From Antedon mediterranea (lineage: Eukaryota > Echinodermata > Crinoidea > Comatulida > Antedonidae): DNA of 64,000 nucleotides. Below the pieces are notes generated by a model. That model made no database searches. It saw only the letters and a list, made by a program, of their open reading frames with translations, and was not told the origin of the DNA. The stretch covers positions 26,904,501-26,968,500 of the forward strand of contig NC_092672.1 in NCBI RefSeq assembly GCF_964355755.1, read 5' to 3'. This document shows, in pieces, positions 45,863 through 55,976 of this stretch (its first letter is position 1; each line of letters begins with the position of its first letter). Position numbers and translations under genes: made by a program.

Positions 45863-48800
45863 CGAAAGAGACAACAGAAGAATCATACCAAGGTAACATT
45901 TTAAAGATCAAAGATGCTCTCGCTGACATGTAATAAAAAATATCCCAGGAGGACTATTGCCAGAAGGAACAAGTTTAAGATGACTACAGCATCATCAAGT
46001 TTCCTTTGACCACAGGGAGTGCTTTGAAGAAAATTGAAGAAAACAACACACTTGTCTTTATTGTTGTCCTCAAAGCTAACAAGTTCCAGATCAAGGCTGT
46101 TGTAAAGAAACTCTACAACATAAAGGGTCAAACGGTCAATACACTCAACAGACCTGATAGATACAAAAAAGCTTATGTAAGGTTGGAATCTGGTTACGAT
46201 GATTTAGACGTTTCAAACAGGATTGGTATAATATAAACCAGAATCGACAAGACCATGTTGCAAATTTGTGTCTACTTGTTTGTAATCCATGTTTCTACAG
46301 TCCCACTGAAGGGAAAGGGCCTTGTCACCTTGTGATAGGCTGAAATTTGACAGTCTATTCCATTTCAGCTAAAGAAGATTCATACCATGGTGACATTTAG
46401 AAGACCAAAGACGCTCTCGCTGAAACGTAATCCATAATATCCCAGAAGGACCATTGCCAGAAGGAACAAGTTGGATGACTACATCATCTTTAAGTTTCCT
46501 TTGACCACAGAGAGTGCTTTGAAGAAATTTGAAGATAACAACACACTTGTCTTTATTGTTGCCCTCAAAGCTAACAAGTTCCAGATCAAGGCTGCTGTAA
46601 AGAAACTCTACGAAATTAAACTGTCAAAGGTCAATACACTCATCAGACCTGATGGACAGAAAAAAGCTCATGTGAGTTTGGAATCCGATTACAATGCTTT
46701 AGACATTGCAAACAAAATGAAATTTAATTTATATTTTGTCTTAAGCGAGACGCGCTGTATTAATTGTAATGAGCAGTGACGAAAGAGACAACAGAAGAAT
46801 CATACCAAGGTAACATTTGGAAGATCAAAGATGCTCTCGCTGACATGTAATAAAAAATATCCCAGGAGGACTATTGCCAGAAGGAACAAGTTAAAGATGA
46901 CTACAGCATCATCAAGTTTCCTTTAACCACAGAGAGTGCTTTGAAGAAAATTGAAGAAAACAACACACTTGTCTTTATTGTTGTCCTCAAAGCTAACAAG
47001 TTCCAGATCAAGGCTGTTGTAAAGAAACTCTACAACATAAAGTGTCAAAGGGTCAACACACTCAACAGACCTGATAGATACAAAAAAGCTTATGTAAGGT
47101 TGGAATCCGATTACAATGCTTTAGACATTGCAAACAAAATGCAATTTAATTTATTTTTTGTCTTAAGCGAGACACGCTGTATTAAATGTGATGAGCAGTG
47201 ACGAAAGAGACTACAGAAGAATAATACCAAGGTAACATTTTGAAGATCAAAGATGCTCTCGCTGACATGTAATAAAAAATATCCCAGGAGGACTATTGCC
47301 AGAAGGAACAAGTTTAAGATGACTACAGCATCATCAAGTTTCCTTTAACCACAGAGAGTGCTTGGAAGAAAATTGAAGAAAACAACACACTTGTCTTTAT
47401 TGTTGTCCTCAAAGCTAACAAGTTCCAGATCAAGGCTGTTGTAAAGAAACTCTACAACATAAAGTGTCAAAGGGTCAACACACTCAACAGACCTGATAGA
47501 TACAAAAAAGCTTATGTAGGTTGAATCCGGTTACGATGATTTAGACGTTTCAAACAAGATTGGTATAATATAAACCAGAATCGACAAGACCATGTTGCAA
47601 ATTTGTGTCTACTTGTTTGTAATCCATGTTTCTACAGTCCCACTGAAGGGAAAGGGCAAGTCACCTTTTGATAGGCTGCAATTTGACAGTCTATTCCATT
47701 TCAGCTAAAGAAGATTCATACCATGGTGACATTTAGAAGACCAAAGACGCTCTCGCTGAAACGTAATCCATAATATCCCAGAAGGACCATTGCCAGAAGG
47801 AACAAGTTGGATGACTACATCATCTTTAAGTTTCCTTTGACCACAGAGAGTGCTTTGAAGAAATTTGAAGATAACAACACACTTGTCTTTATTGTTGCCC
47901 TCAAAGCTAACAAGTTCCAGATCAAGGCTGCTGTAAAGAGACTCTACGAAATTAAACTGTCAAAGGTCAATACACTCATCAGACCTGATGGACAGAAAAA
48001 AGCTCATGTGAGTTTGGAATCCGATTACAATGCTTTAGACATTACAAACAAAATGCAATTTAATTTATTTTTTGTCTTAAGCGAGACGCGCTGTATTAAA
48101 TGTAATGAGCAGTGACGAAAGAGACAACAGAAGAATCATACCAAGGTAACATTTTAAAGATCAAAGATGCTCTCGCTGACATGTAATAAAAAATATCCCA
48201 GGAGGACTATTGCCAGAAGGAACAAGTTTAAGATGACTACAGCATCATCAAGTTTCCTTTAACCACAGAGAGTGCTTGGAAGAAAATTGAAGAAAACAAC
48301 ACACTTGTCTTTATTGTTGTCCTCAAAGCTAACAAGTTCCAGATCAAGGCTGTTGTAAAGAAACTCTACAACATAAAGTGGCAAAGGGTCAACACACTCA
48401 ACAGACCTGATAGATAGAAAAAAGCTTATGTAGGTTGAATCAAGTTATGATGCTTTAGACGTTTCAAACAAGATTGGTATAATATAAACCAGAATCGACA
48501 AGACCATGTTGCAAATTTTTGTCTACTTGTTTATAATCCATGTTTCTACAGTCCCACTGAAGGGAAGGAGAATGCTTCCTTGTGATTGGCTGCAATTTTA
48601 CAGTCCATTCTATTTCAGCAAATGAAGATTCATACCAAGGTGACATTTAGAAGACCAAAGATGCTCTCGCTGAAACATAATCCATAATATCCCAGAAGGA
48701 CCATTGCCAGAAGGAACAAGTTGGATGACTACATCATCTTTAAGTTTCCTTCGACCACAGAGAGTGCTTTGAAGAAATTTGAAGATAACAACAAACTTGT

Positions 48801-50100
48801 CTTTATTGTTGCCCTCAAAGCTAACAAGTTCCAGATCAAGGCTGTTGTAAAGAAACACTACAACATAAAGTGTCAAAGGGTCAACGCACTCAACAGACCT
48901 GATAGATACAAAAAAGCTTATGTAAGGTTGGAATCTGGTTACGATGATTTAGAAGTTTCAAACAAGATTGGTATAATATAAACCAGAATCGACAAGACCA
49001 TGTTGCAAATTTTTGTCTACTTGTTTGTAATCCTTGCTTCTACAGTCCCACTGAAGGGAAGGAGAATGCTTCCTTGTGATAGGCTGCAATTTTACAGTCC
49101 ATTCTATTTCAGCAAAAGAAGATTCATACCAAGGTGACATTTAGAAGACCAAAGATGCTCTCGCTGAAACATAATCCATAATATCCCAGAAGGACCATTG
49201 CCAGAAGGAACAAGTTGGATGACTACATCATCTTTAAGTTTCCTTCGACCACAGAGAGTGCTTTGAAGAAATTTGAAGATAACAACAAACTTGTCTTTAT
49301 TGTTGCCCTCAAAGCTAACAAGTTCCAGATCAAGGCTGTTGTAAATAAACTTTGCAACATAAAGTGTCAAAGGTCAATACACTCATCAGACCTGATGGAC
49401 AGAAAAAAGCTCATTTGAGTTTGGAATCCGATTACAATGCTTCAGACATTGCAAACAAAATGCAATTTAATTTAATTTTTGTCTTAAACAGACGCGCTGT
49501 ATTAAATGTGATGAGCAATGACGAAAGAGACAAACGAGGAATCATACCAAGGTGACATTTCGAAGATCAAAGATACTCTCGCTGACATGTAATCAAAAAT
49601 ATCCCAGGAAGACCATTGCCAGAAGGAACAAGTTTAAGATGACTACAGCATCATCAAGTTTCCTTTAACCTCAGAGAGTGCTTTGAAGAAAATTTAAGAA
49701 AACAACACACTTGTCTTTGTTGTTGCCCTCAAAACTAACAATATCCAGATCAAGGCTGTTGTAAAGAAACTCTACAACATAAAGTGTCAAAGGGTCAACA
49801 CACTCAACAGACCTGATATATACAAAAAAGCTTATGTAAGGTTGGAATCTAGTTACGATGATTTAAACGTTTCAAACAAGATTGGTATAATATAAGCCAG
49901 AATCGACAAGACCATGTTGAAAATGTTTGTCTATTTGTTTATGTTTCTACGGTCCCACTGAAGGGAAAGAGCAAGCTTCCTTGTGATAGGCTGCAATTTG
50001 ACAGTCCATTCCATTTCAACAAAAGAAGATTCATACCATGGTGACATTTAGAAGACCAAAGACGCTCTCGTTGAAACGTAATCCAAAATATCCCAGAAGG

Positions 50101-50220
50101 ACAATTGCCAGTTTCCTTTAACCACAGAAAGTGCTTTGAAGAAATGAAATTAAAGTGTCAAAGGTCGACATACTCATCAGACCTGATCGACAGAAAAAGT
50201 CTTATATATTGTGTAGGTTA
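50101..50220 (+). pseudogene. Degenerate terminal fragment of the L23a array
   Basis: GGACAATTGCCAG joins directly to TTTCCTTTAACCACAGAAAG, then jumps to AAATTAAAGTGTCAAAGGTC and a decayed RPDRQKK. Internal deletions mark the right edge of the array. Confidence 0.75.
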
Positions 50221-50901
50221 AATTACGTGATATACGTATTCAAATTTTTAGGCATGTTGGTGTCATCAAAATAAAAAGGGTGCCAAATCATGAGAAAGAT
50301 AATTAATAAAGCTAATTGAAATTTGAAAGGAAAATCAGGCACAGATAAACAAGATGGCTTCTCTTAAATATGATAATCTATATTATGAAAGAGAAAAAGT
50401 GGACACTTTGATGATGTCACAACATTTTTTTACATCAAATATGTACATGAATTCACACCTACAACACAATGGCTTCCAGAATACATTAAAAATATTGGGG
50501 TTATCGTGCATTCTGAAGAATTATTTTCATTAAAAAAATGCCTTAATTTTTACCATATTCAGCACTTTTGTGTAATTAATGTGCGCATTTTTTCATTTTG
50601 TAGGAGCTTGTATTGCTTTATTTAAATCGGAATGGACTCAAATTTAGTGAATGTATTAAGGAAGGTGAGTAGAATGCGATTTGTACAAAAAACATTTTTT
50701 TAAGTATTGTGTGTAATTTTTTGAAAATTGATCAAAACGTCATTTTGAGTTTTTTAAATTTTTAACGTGCACTTTAACACTCATGACCCTGTGTACTATT
50801 TTATTTGATAATATTGTTACCCCTGACCTGAAGTTTATGTATAGATGTAATGACGGCAACGATGACGATGATGATGGTGATAATGATAATCATAATAATA
50901 T
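50221..50901. other. Interspersed repeat copy and GAT-rich microsatellite
   Basis: Bases 50353-50530 read like part of a dispersed repeat (AAGTGGACACTTTGATGATG and TACATGAATTCA) whose inverted, diverged counterpart lies near 37.8 kb. Bases 50860-50900 are GATGATGGTGATAATGATAA-type simple sequence leading into the SINE. Confidence 0.45.
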
Positions 50902-51390
50902 GATTAGTACGGCCATACTGCGTTGAAACACCGGTTCTCGTCAGATCACCGAAGTTAAGCAACGTTGGGCCCGGTTGCGTTCTGGATGGGAGACCGTCCA
51001 GAAATCGCGGCGGGTGCTGTATATACTGGAGAGTGATGGTGTAATGGTAATATCGAACTAGCATGTGATAGGCATGGGTTCGAGTTTATCTGTACCATAC
51101 TAATTGCATCCTTAGGCAAGATGCTTTACTCTCATTGCCTCATCCTTCCGATGGGATGTAAAGCCGTTGGTCCTGTGTACTTAACAGTGCACGTTAAAGA
51201 AATTGGTACACTATTCGAAAAGAGTAGGGGATCGTCTCCCGGTGTGCTGATATGGTAGGCGCTGCACTGCTGGCTGCCGTGGGTCCGTGGAGGGCCTAAT
51301 CCGAATTTCCTCAGTTTCCAGTTAAGCATGAGGACAAATACATATAAAATAAAAAATAAAATAAATAAAATAATAATCATAATAATAATA
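50902..51390 (+). mobile_element. SINE with a 5S rRNA head and an internal tRNA-like promoter
   Basis: Bases 50903-51020 align with 5S rRNA along its length. They are followed at 51037-51047 by TGGTGTAATGG (A-box-like) and at 51077-51087 by GGTTCGAGTTT (B-box-like) at tRNA spacing. A central domain (GGCAAGATGCTTTACTCTCA, GGGATGTAAAGCCGTTGGTC, AGTGCACGTTAAAGAA) follows, and the element ends in an AATAAAATAATAA tail. ATAATCATAATAATA lies at both ends (50886-50900 and 51373-51387), a likely target duplication although in simple sequence. No protein is encoded. Confidence 0.8.
50903..51020 (+). pseudogene. 5S rRNA-derived sequence (SINE head)
   Basis: TACGGCCATACTGCGTTGAA, ACCGGTTCTCGTCAGATCAC, CGAAGTTAAGCAACGTTGGG and TGGATGGGAGACCGTC match the conserved metazoan 5S core, including its internal control region. 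The 5' end (GATTAG), the 3' stem and several central positions have drifted, and the sequence runs straight into the SINE body, so it is not a functional 5S gene. Confidence 0.85.
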
Positions 51391-51529
51391 ATCAATGATA
51401 ATAATTTTATACGTCATTGAAAAATTGGAGGTACACAACTTCACATAAATGTGGATATCAAAATATTTTGTCCACACCTTCTAGAGAAACGACGCACAAA
51501 AAAAGAAGAAAGAAGAATAATACAGACAA

Positions 51530-51650
51530 AAAATATGATTCTATACAATAACAAGGAGTTATCCGCATATTGCAGATAACTATAAAAGATGCTGATTTCA
51601 TACAATTACAAGGAGTTATCTGCCAAGGTGTGGATAACTAAAAGGTTTTT
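51530..51650. repeat. Short two-copy direct repeat
   Basis: ACAAGGAGTTATCCGCATAT and ACAAGGAGTTATCTGCCAAG, each followed within about 20 bases by GGATAACTA- or AGATAACTA-type sequence; the period is about 70 bases. Confidence 0.5.
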
Positions 51651-51679
51651 AAAGCTTGTTTAAAACTACAGGATCTTAG

Positions 51680-53450
51680 TGTATTTGGTAAACTGTTACA
51701 TAAACATTGGTGCCACTTTGCTTCTCAAAACTTTGTTCTCCACAGGTTTGTTCATGTTCTCACTGTGATTGTATGGAATCATCATCTTTTTATTTTTATT
51801 AGTTCTAAAAGTTTGATGTCTACTCTTAGCTTCGGTTTAATTGATGATGTTTACCTATATTGTGATAGTGTTGAAGATAAAACATCTAAGTTTTATGAAA
51901 GCCTAAGTATTGCGATTGATTACTACTTTCCAAAAAAATCAGTAAAAATGCATGTACGTGACCGACCATGGATGACACCTGCAATCAAGAATCTGATAAA
52001 AAAAAGCGCCAGCAAGCTTTTGCAACTAGAGGAACATCAAATGTATGGAGATTCTACAAAAACATTGTGCAAAAACAAATCAAATCGTGCAAAAAACATT
52101 GTTACAAAGAAAATATTAGTAATCTAAAATCATCTGACTCTAAAAAATGGCACCAAGGAATCAAACTACTTACAAATAAGCTTAAACCACAACCTACTAT
52201 TTGTGCCCCAGGTGTTCCATTAGATAATTTGGTTGGCACGAGCAATGCTATCAACTCCTTCTTTGGTGACATAGCGCGCAGCAGACCCTATCGCCTTGAA
52301 CAAATTACCATAATTTCTACATGCACAACTGCCGCCTTGTGTATCAGAGTGGGAGATGTATCTAGAACTTAAGAAAGTGAAGGTTGGAAAATCTCCCGGA
52401 CCCGACAATATTCCAAACAAAATCTTGAAGGAATTTGCATGTGAAATTAGCCAACCAATAACGCATATTTTCAACACATCCTTAAGCAAAGGCATTGTCC
52501 CCAGCTGGTGTACTTCTCGTTTCAAAAAGTACTTCCTGTCATTGATCCCATTGTAATTGACGACCGACAACTTGAATGTGTCACTGAAGTGAGTATCTTA
52601 GGAGTCTGGGTCCAAAGCAACCTTAAATGGAATAAAAATGTTAGTGAAATCATTTTAAAAAGCAGCAGAAAACTACATTATGTTATGTCGTCTAAAAAAT
52701 TCAGTGTCCCCGTTGAAGATCTAGTAGAGGTATATACTGGCTACATTAGATCTACCCTTGAATATGCGGCATAAGTGTGGCATTCAGGTATAACTAATGA
52801 ACAGAGCAATGCTATTGAGAAAATACATATTGCGTGCTTGCCGAATCATTCTAGGCCATAAATATATAGATTATCCTCACGCACTGAATAACCTTAACCT
52901 CCTAACCTTATCTGAACGTAGAACAAAGCTGTGCCTTAAACTTGCCAAAACTTGTGCAAAAGACGATCGCTTTTCATGGTGGTTCAGTTGAAATAACACA
53001 GCTCACAATATGGTTCTTCGCAATCCTAAAAAATATGTTGAGCCATTAGCCAAAGTCAGCCGTTATCATAATTAATAGTGCAATCCCATATCTTACCAGA
53101 ATTTTAAATAAAAATAATATTAATAATATATAAAGATTTAACAACAGCGTGCAACATCTGTTGGCCCCATTGTGTATTTTTGTAAATTTTTATACCATTT
53201 TACTGCTACTAATGAATTGTTAATTAGTTTTTTATATATTTACAAGTGCATATCCATTCCGTAATTTTTATAAGTAGTCATTTAATTCTTCAACCATATA
53301 TTTTTGATATCTTATTTGTAAATTTGATTTTGTTTTATATGTGTATAATGATCTGTGCAATTTTTATTGTTATGTAAATCCCAAGAAATTCAGTTTCTTT
53401 TCTGTGATTTGTGGATATTATTAAAATAAATAAATAAATAAATAAATTGG
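51680..53450 (+). pseudogene. CR1/Rex-like LINE relic with deleted catalytic core
   Basis: The plus strand holds fragments of a LINE ORF2 in order. First is the linker between endonuclease and reverse transcriptase (VRDRPWMTPAIKNLIKKSAS, then KHCYKENISNLKSSDSKKWH in another frame). Next is the first reverse-transcriptase block, KKVKVGKSPGPDNIPNKIL, and FNTSLSKGIVPSWC. The sequence then jumps to thumb-region blocks SILGVWVQSNLKWNKNV and YTGYIRSTLEYAA. The segment with the catalytic F/YADD motif is missing. It ends in (AAAT)n at about 53425-53450, a typical LINE tail. The 5' endonuclease is truncated and frameshifts and stops are present. Non-functional. Confidence 0.8.
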
Positions 53451-53559
53451 TATTTGATTTGAATATATAAATCATAATCCATTTTATATTTGTTGTTTGT
53501 TGTAAAGTACGTGTTTTTTACTGTTTACCTTCTTACATTACATGTAGATTATAAATGAC
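53451..53559. other. Short AT-rich gap
   Basis: Nothing recognised between the LINE tail and the membrane-protein relic. Confidence 0.5.
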
Positions 53560-53680
53560 TGGATGAACTTGATGAATGCAATCCACCAATTCTATATTGC
53601 TCTTTGATTGATTTGTAGTTTCTGAACAATTATCTGGTGCTAGAATAACACAAAGGTAATTCTTTAGTTTTTGTCAAATG
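53560..53680 (-). pseudogene. Relic of the membrane-protein terminal exon
   Basis: On the minus strand, ACCTTTGTGTTATTCTAG matches the acceptor region at 61.7 kb almost exactly. The following sequence translates to PDNCSETTNQS and then IELVDCIH, against TDNAAQLTNNES and LEIWWIALI in the intact exon. A frame change destroys the transmembrane segment. Confidence 0.7.
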
Positions 53681-54255
53681 TTATTGCCTATTCTTTAAAA
53701 ATGTTGTGATTAAAAATTAGTATTTCTGAATTAACTATAGCTGTTTTTGCCTGATGAGGATTTCTGTACTTGTTATATTTGATTTCCATACCTTTTTTAT
53801 TGGTTCCAGATCTTGGTTTTATTTGTTTTTTTTTTGGTTGTGCCATAATCATTTGTTTCTTGGTTGCCAATTACCATAGTTTTGCTGCCAGTGTTGTCAT
53901 GCAGGTGTAATTTTTCTGCTTCTGGTTGTAGTTTGAACTACAGTAGTAAAGATTGTTGTGTGTGATTGTAGTTCATTGTTCTTATTACACCATCTAACAT
54001 AAAGATAGATTCATAATAAAGTCTAAGCTATAATAAAGTCAGTGTTAAAAATATTTCCTACAATATTTTTAAAATAGTTTCACCATTATATAGTCATCAA
54101 ACATGATGATTAAGTTTTTATTTTTGTTTTGTTCACCACCTCTTGACAATTTCCTCATTTGGTTATTAATGCAACTGAAAAGTTACTCTGCATCATTAAT
54201 TGTAATGCTACAGAAGTTAAATTGATTCTGCAAGCTCTTCAATAGTACTATCTCA
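53681..54255. other. Intergenic, nothing recognised
   Basis: AT- and T-rich; probably the decayed intron of the duplicated membrane-protein segment. Confidence 0.4.
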
Positions 54256-54616
54256 AGCCGATTTTCCACTAGGCGAATCGAAAGCGTCATGCTATGCGCA
54301 TGTGTATTCGAGTTTCTGTCTGTCATACTCCCTTCTTCGACGAATTCTAGTTCCTTTGATGTTTCGCTTCAGCGAAATTTACTAGTTCGAATTGTTTCTA
54401 CTTTTTGCGAAGCGAAATATTGCGCAACCAATCAGAGCTCAGGAAATGAGCTATGATGCTTTCATGAGCACTCATGCGAATTGATATGCTCAGCAACCAC
54501 GCGAGGAACATGAACTTCGCAGCAATTTGCTCATGTAATGGAAAGAGAGTAGGGGATTTTCTTCTCTTCGAAACGTTGGATTTGTGCGAACAAATTTACC
54601 TAGTGGAAAATCAGCT
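54256..54616. mobile_element. MITE with TIR AGCCGATTTTCCACTAGG
   Basis: The left end AGCCGATTTTCCACTAGGCG is mirrored at the right by CCTAGTGGAAAATCAGCT (one mismatch in the terminal 18 bases). The interior is GC-richer than its surroundings, with many TTCG/CGAA words (CTTCGACGAATTC, TTTCGCTTCAGCGAAA) and further internal symmetry. About 360 bp, non-coding. No secure target duplication. Confidence 0.7.
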
Positions 54617-55519
54617 TCAGGAGTAACTAATACAATAACAAAAACTTTCAATGAATATTCCAAAATGTACATACAGTACAAATTTTCCTGAATTGTAAAC
54701 AAAAAGCAATGTCTCTATTTTCTATCATCTTATAACTTTACTAACATCCTTTCTTTTGTTGGAAATGTCTCAGTAAAGATTTCCTTTTCTATGTATTAGA
54801 GGCTTTGGATAACATGTTTTGCCTGTTTAAAAAAAAAGAAAAATTATTAAAAAGCTTGCTAAAAACTGCCTATCCATGCAGTGCAAATCAGTTAAATATC
54901 TTACATATAAAGTATAAATAGTACTCAGAAAAGATGCTTGTTTGAATTTTAATATTGGAATTATTTAAAAAAAAAAAAAAAAAAAAACAGAAAATTTACC
55001 TTCAGCCTTGAAGTGTACTTACTATGTAGGATTAGCTTGATGTTATTGTGAGTTTGCCTGAACCAGACAACAATATGAGTTCTCCATACCTATATCAACC
55101 TAGGTTTACCAAAGCTTTTGACACAACCTCGTCGGTACAAACCTGTGAGTAAGAAATTCCTGTAGTAGGCCTACTGTCTATTTGTAATCCTTATTATATC
55201 TATAGGCGTCAATAAACATCAACAAATTGAAGTTCAATTTTATGGTTTATACACTAAATAAATGACGCACATAGAAAAGCCAGGAAATGACGTACTTTTG
55301 TTACCTCTTATTGTTCTTTTCATTTAATAATGCAAATATAATACCTGATGGCGTTCTACAATGCAATGCAAATAGAACACCTGATGGCGCCCTATAATGC
55401 AGCCAGAATATTGTTTAATCGGGGTGGAGATAGGTGATTATTAATACTGTGTGTTTGATTTATGTAGATTTGAAATAAATACACAAACAAAATCTGTATA
55501 TTTCCTTAAATGTAAAGAA
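54617..55519. other. Intergenic, nothing recognised
   Basis: Contains a long A-run at about 54966-54987 and two ATACCTGATGGCG/CACCTGATGGCG phrases 40 bases apart (55343 and 55380). No gene found. Confidence 0.5.
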
Positions 55520-55786
55520 TTATATGGTCTCCCTAAAAAATAATTTTTTTAACATTTTTTGTTAATTATGTCATTTTAATGTCACATAGTTATACACTTT
55601 GACAAAAAACTGAAACGGGAAAAAAAAATAATTTCCTGAAAAAAAAATGTAATTTAAAGCAATTGTTTTTGTGGATTGTTTTTTCTACAGAAGTGAATAA
55701 CTTTATTAAAACTGCAAAATGGCCTATTCAAAGTCTGATTTTATTAATATTTATTCTTCAGGTTTTTGGGGGCTAATACATTTTTA
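55520..55786. mobile_element. TTAA MITE, copy 3 (degraded)
   Basis: The left part ATGGTCTCCCTAAAAAATAA and interior GTCATTTTAATGTCACATAG match the TTAA MITE family; the right end reads TTTTTGGGGGCTAATACATT. Both termini have drifted. Confidence 0.5.
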
Positions 55787-55976
55787 AATCAAATGGAAAT
55801 AGAGAAATAATGTTGAAAAGATGGTAATAAATGGTGAGAGTAAAAAAAATAAGTGATTCTAATTTGGCAACAAGTTTACCTGATTGAATGCTAACTTGTG
55901 TAGTAGAATTTTTACATATTAATATGTTGTAATAAGAATTGTAGTTAAAATGTTGTAATCATTTTAAGTTGTGTTA

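Larger units (their letters stand above)
37983..50220 (+). repeat. Tandem array of about 27 RPL23A (uL23) C-terminal pseudogene copies
   Basis: Every unit encodes, on the plus strand, sequence matching the C-terminal two thirds of ribosomal protein L23a: [81 protein letters not shown]. The core GCTAACAAGTTCCAGATCAA starts near 38095, 38519, 38940, 39443, 39867, 40362, 40787, 41275, 41697, 42119, 42545, 42971, 43396, 43819, 44244, 44736, 45161, 45652, 46076, 46569, 46993, 47416, 47905, 48330, 48819, 49316, with a diverged copy near 49734. The N-terminal third of L23a is absent everywhere. Two classes (A and B) alternate or cluster with spacings of about 425 and 490 bp. Central units are nearly identical; the right edge is the most diverged, as in satellites evolving by unequal exchange. 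No unit can encode a complete L23a. Confidence 0.93.

Noticed and set aside
37996-48115. Class A units as intact genes for a 102-residue protein
   Set aside because: The frame starts mid-protein after a fixed stop, lacks the N-terminus of L23a, has a non-native C-terminus, and identity between copies is explained by recent amplification.
38096-49370. Many minus-strand open frames (for example those starting [16 protein letters not shown]) across the L23a array
   Set aside because: They are antisense shadows of the repeated L23a units, recurring only because the units recur.
50903-51020. A functional 5S rRNA gene
   Set aside because: Terminal stem and several core positions have diverged, and the sequence continues into a SINE body with A/T tail and flanking duplication.
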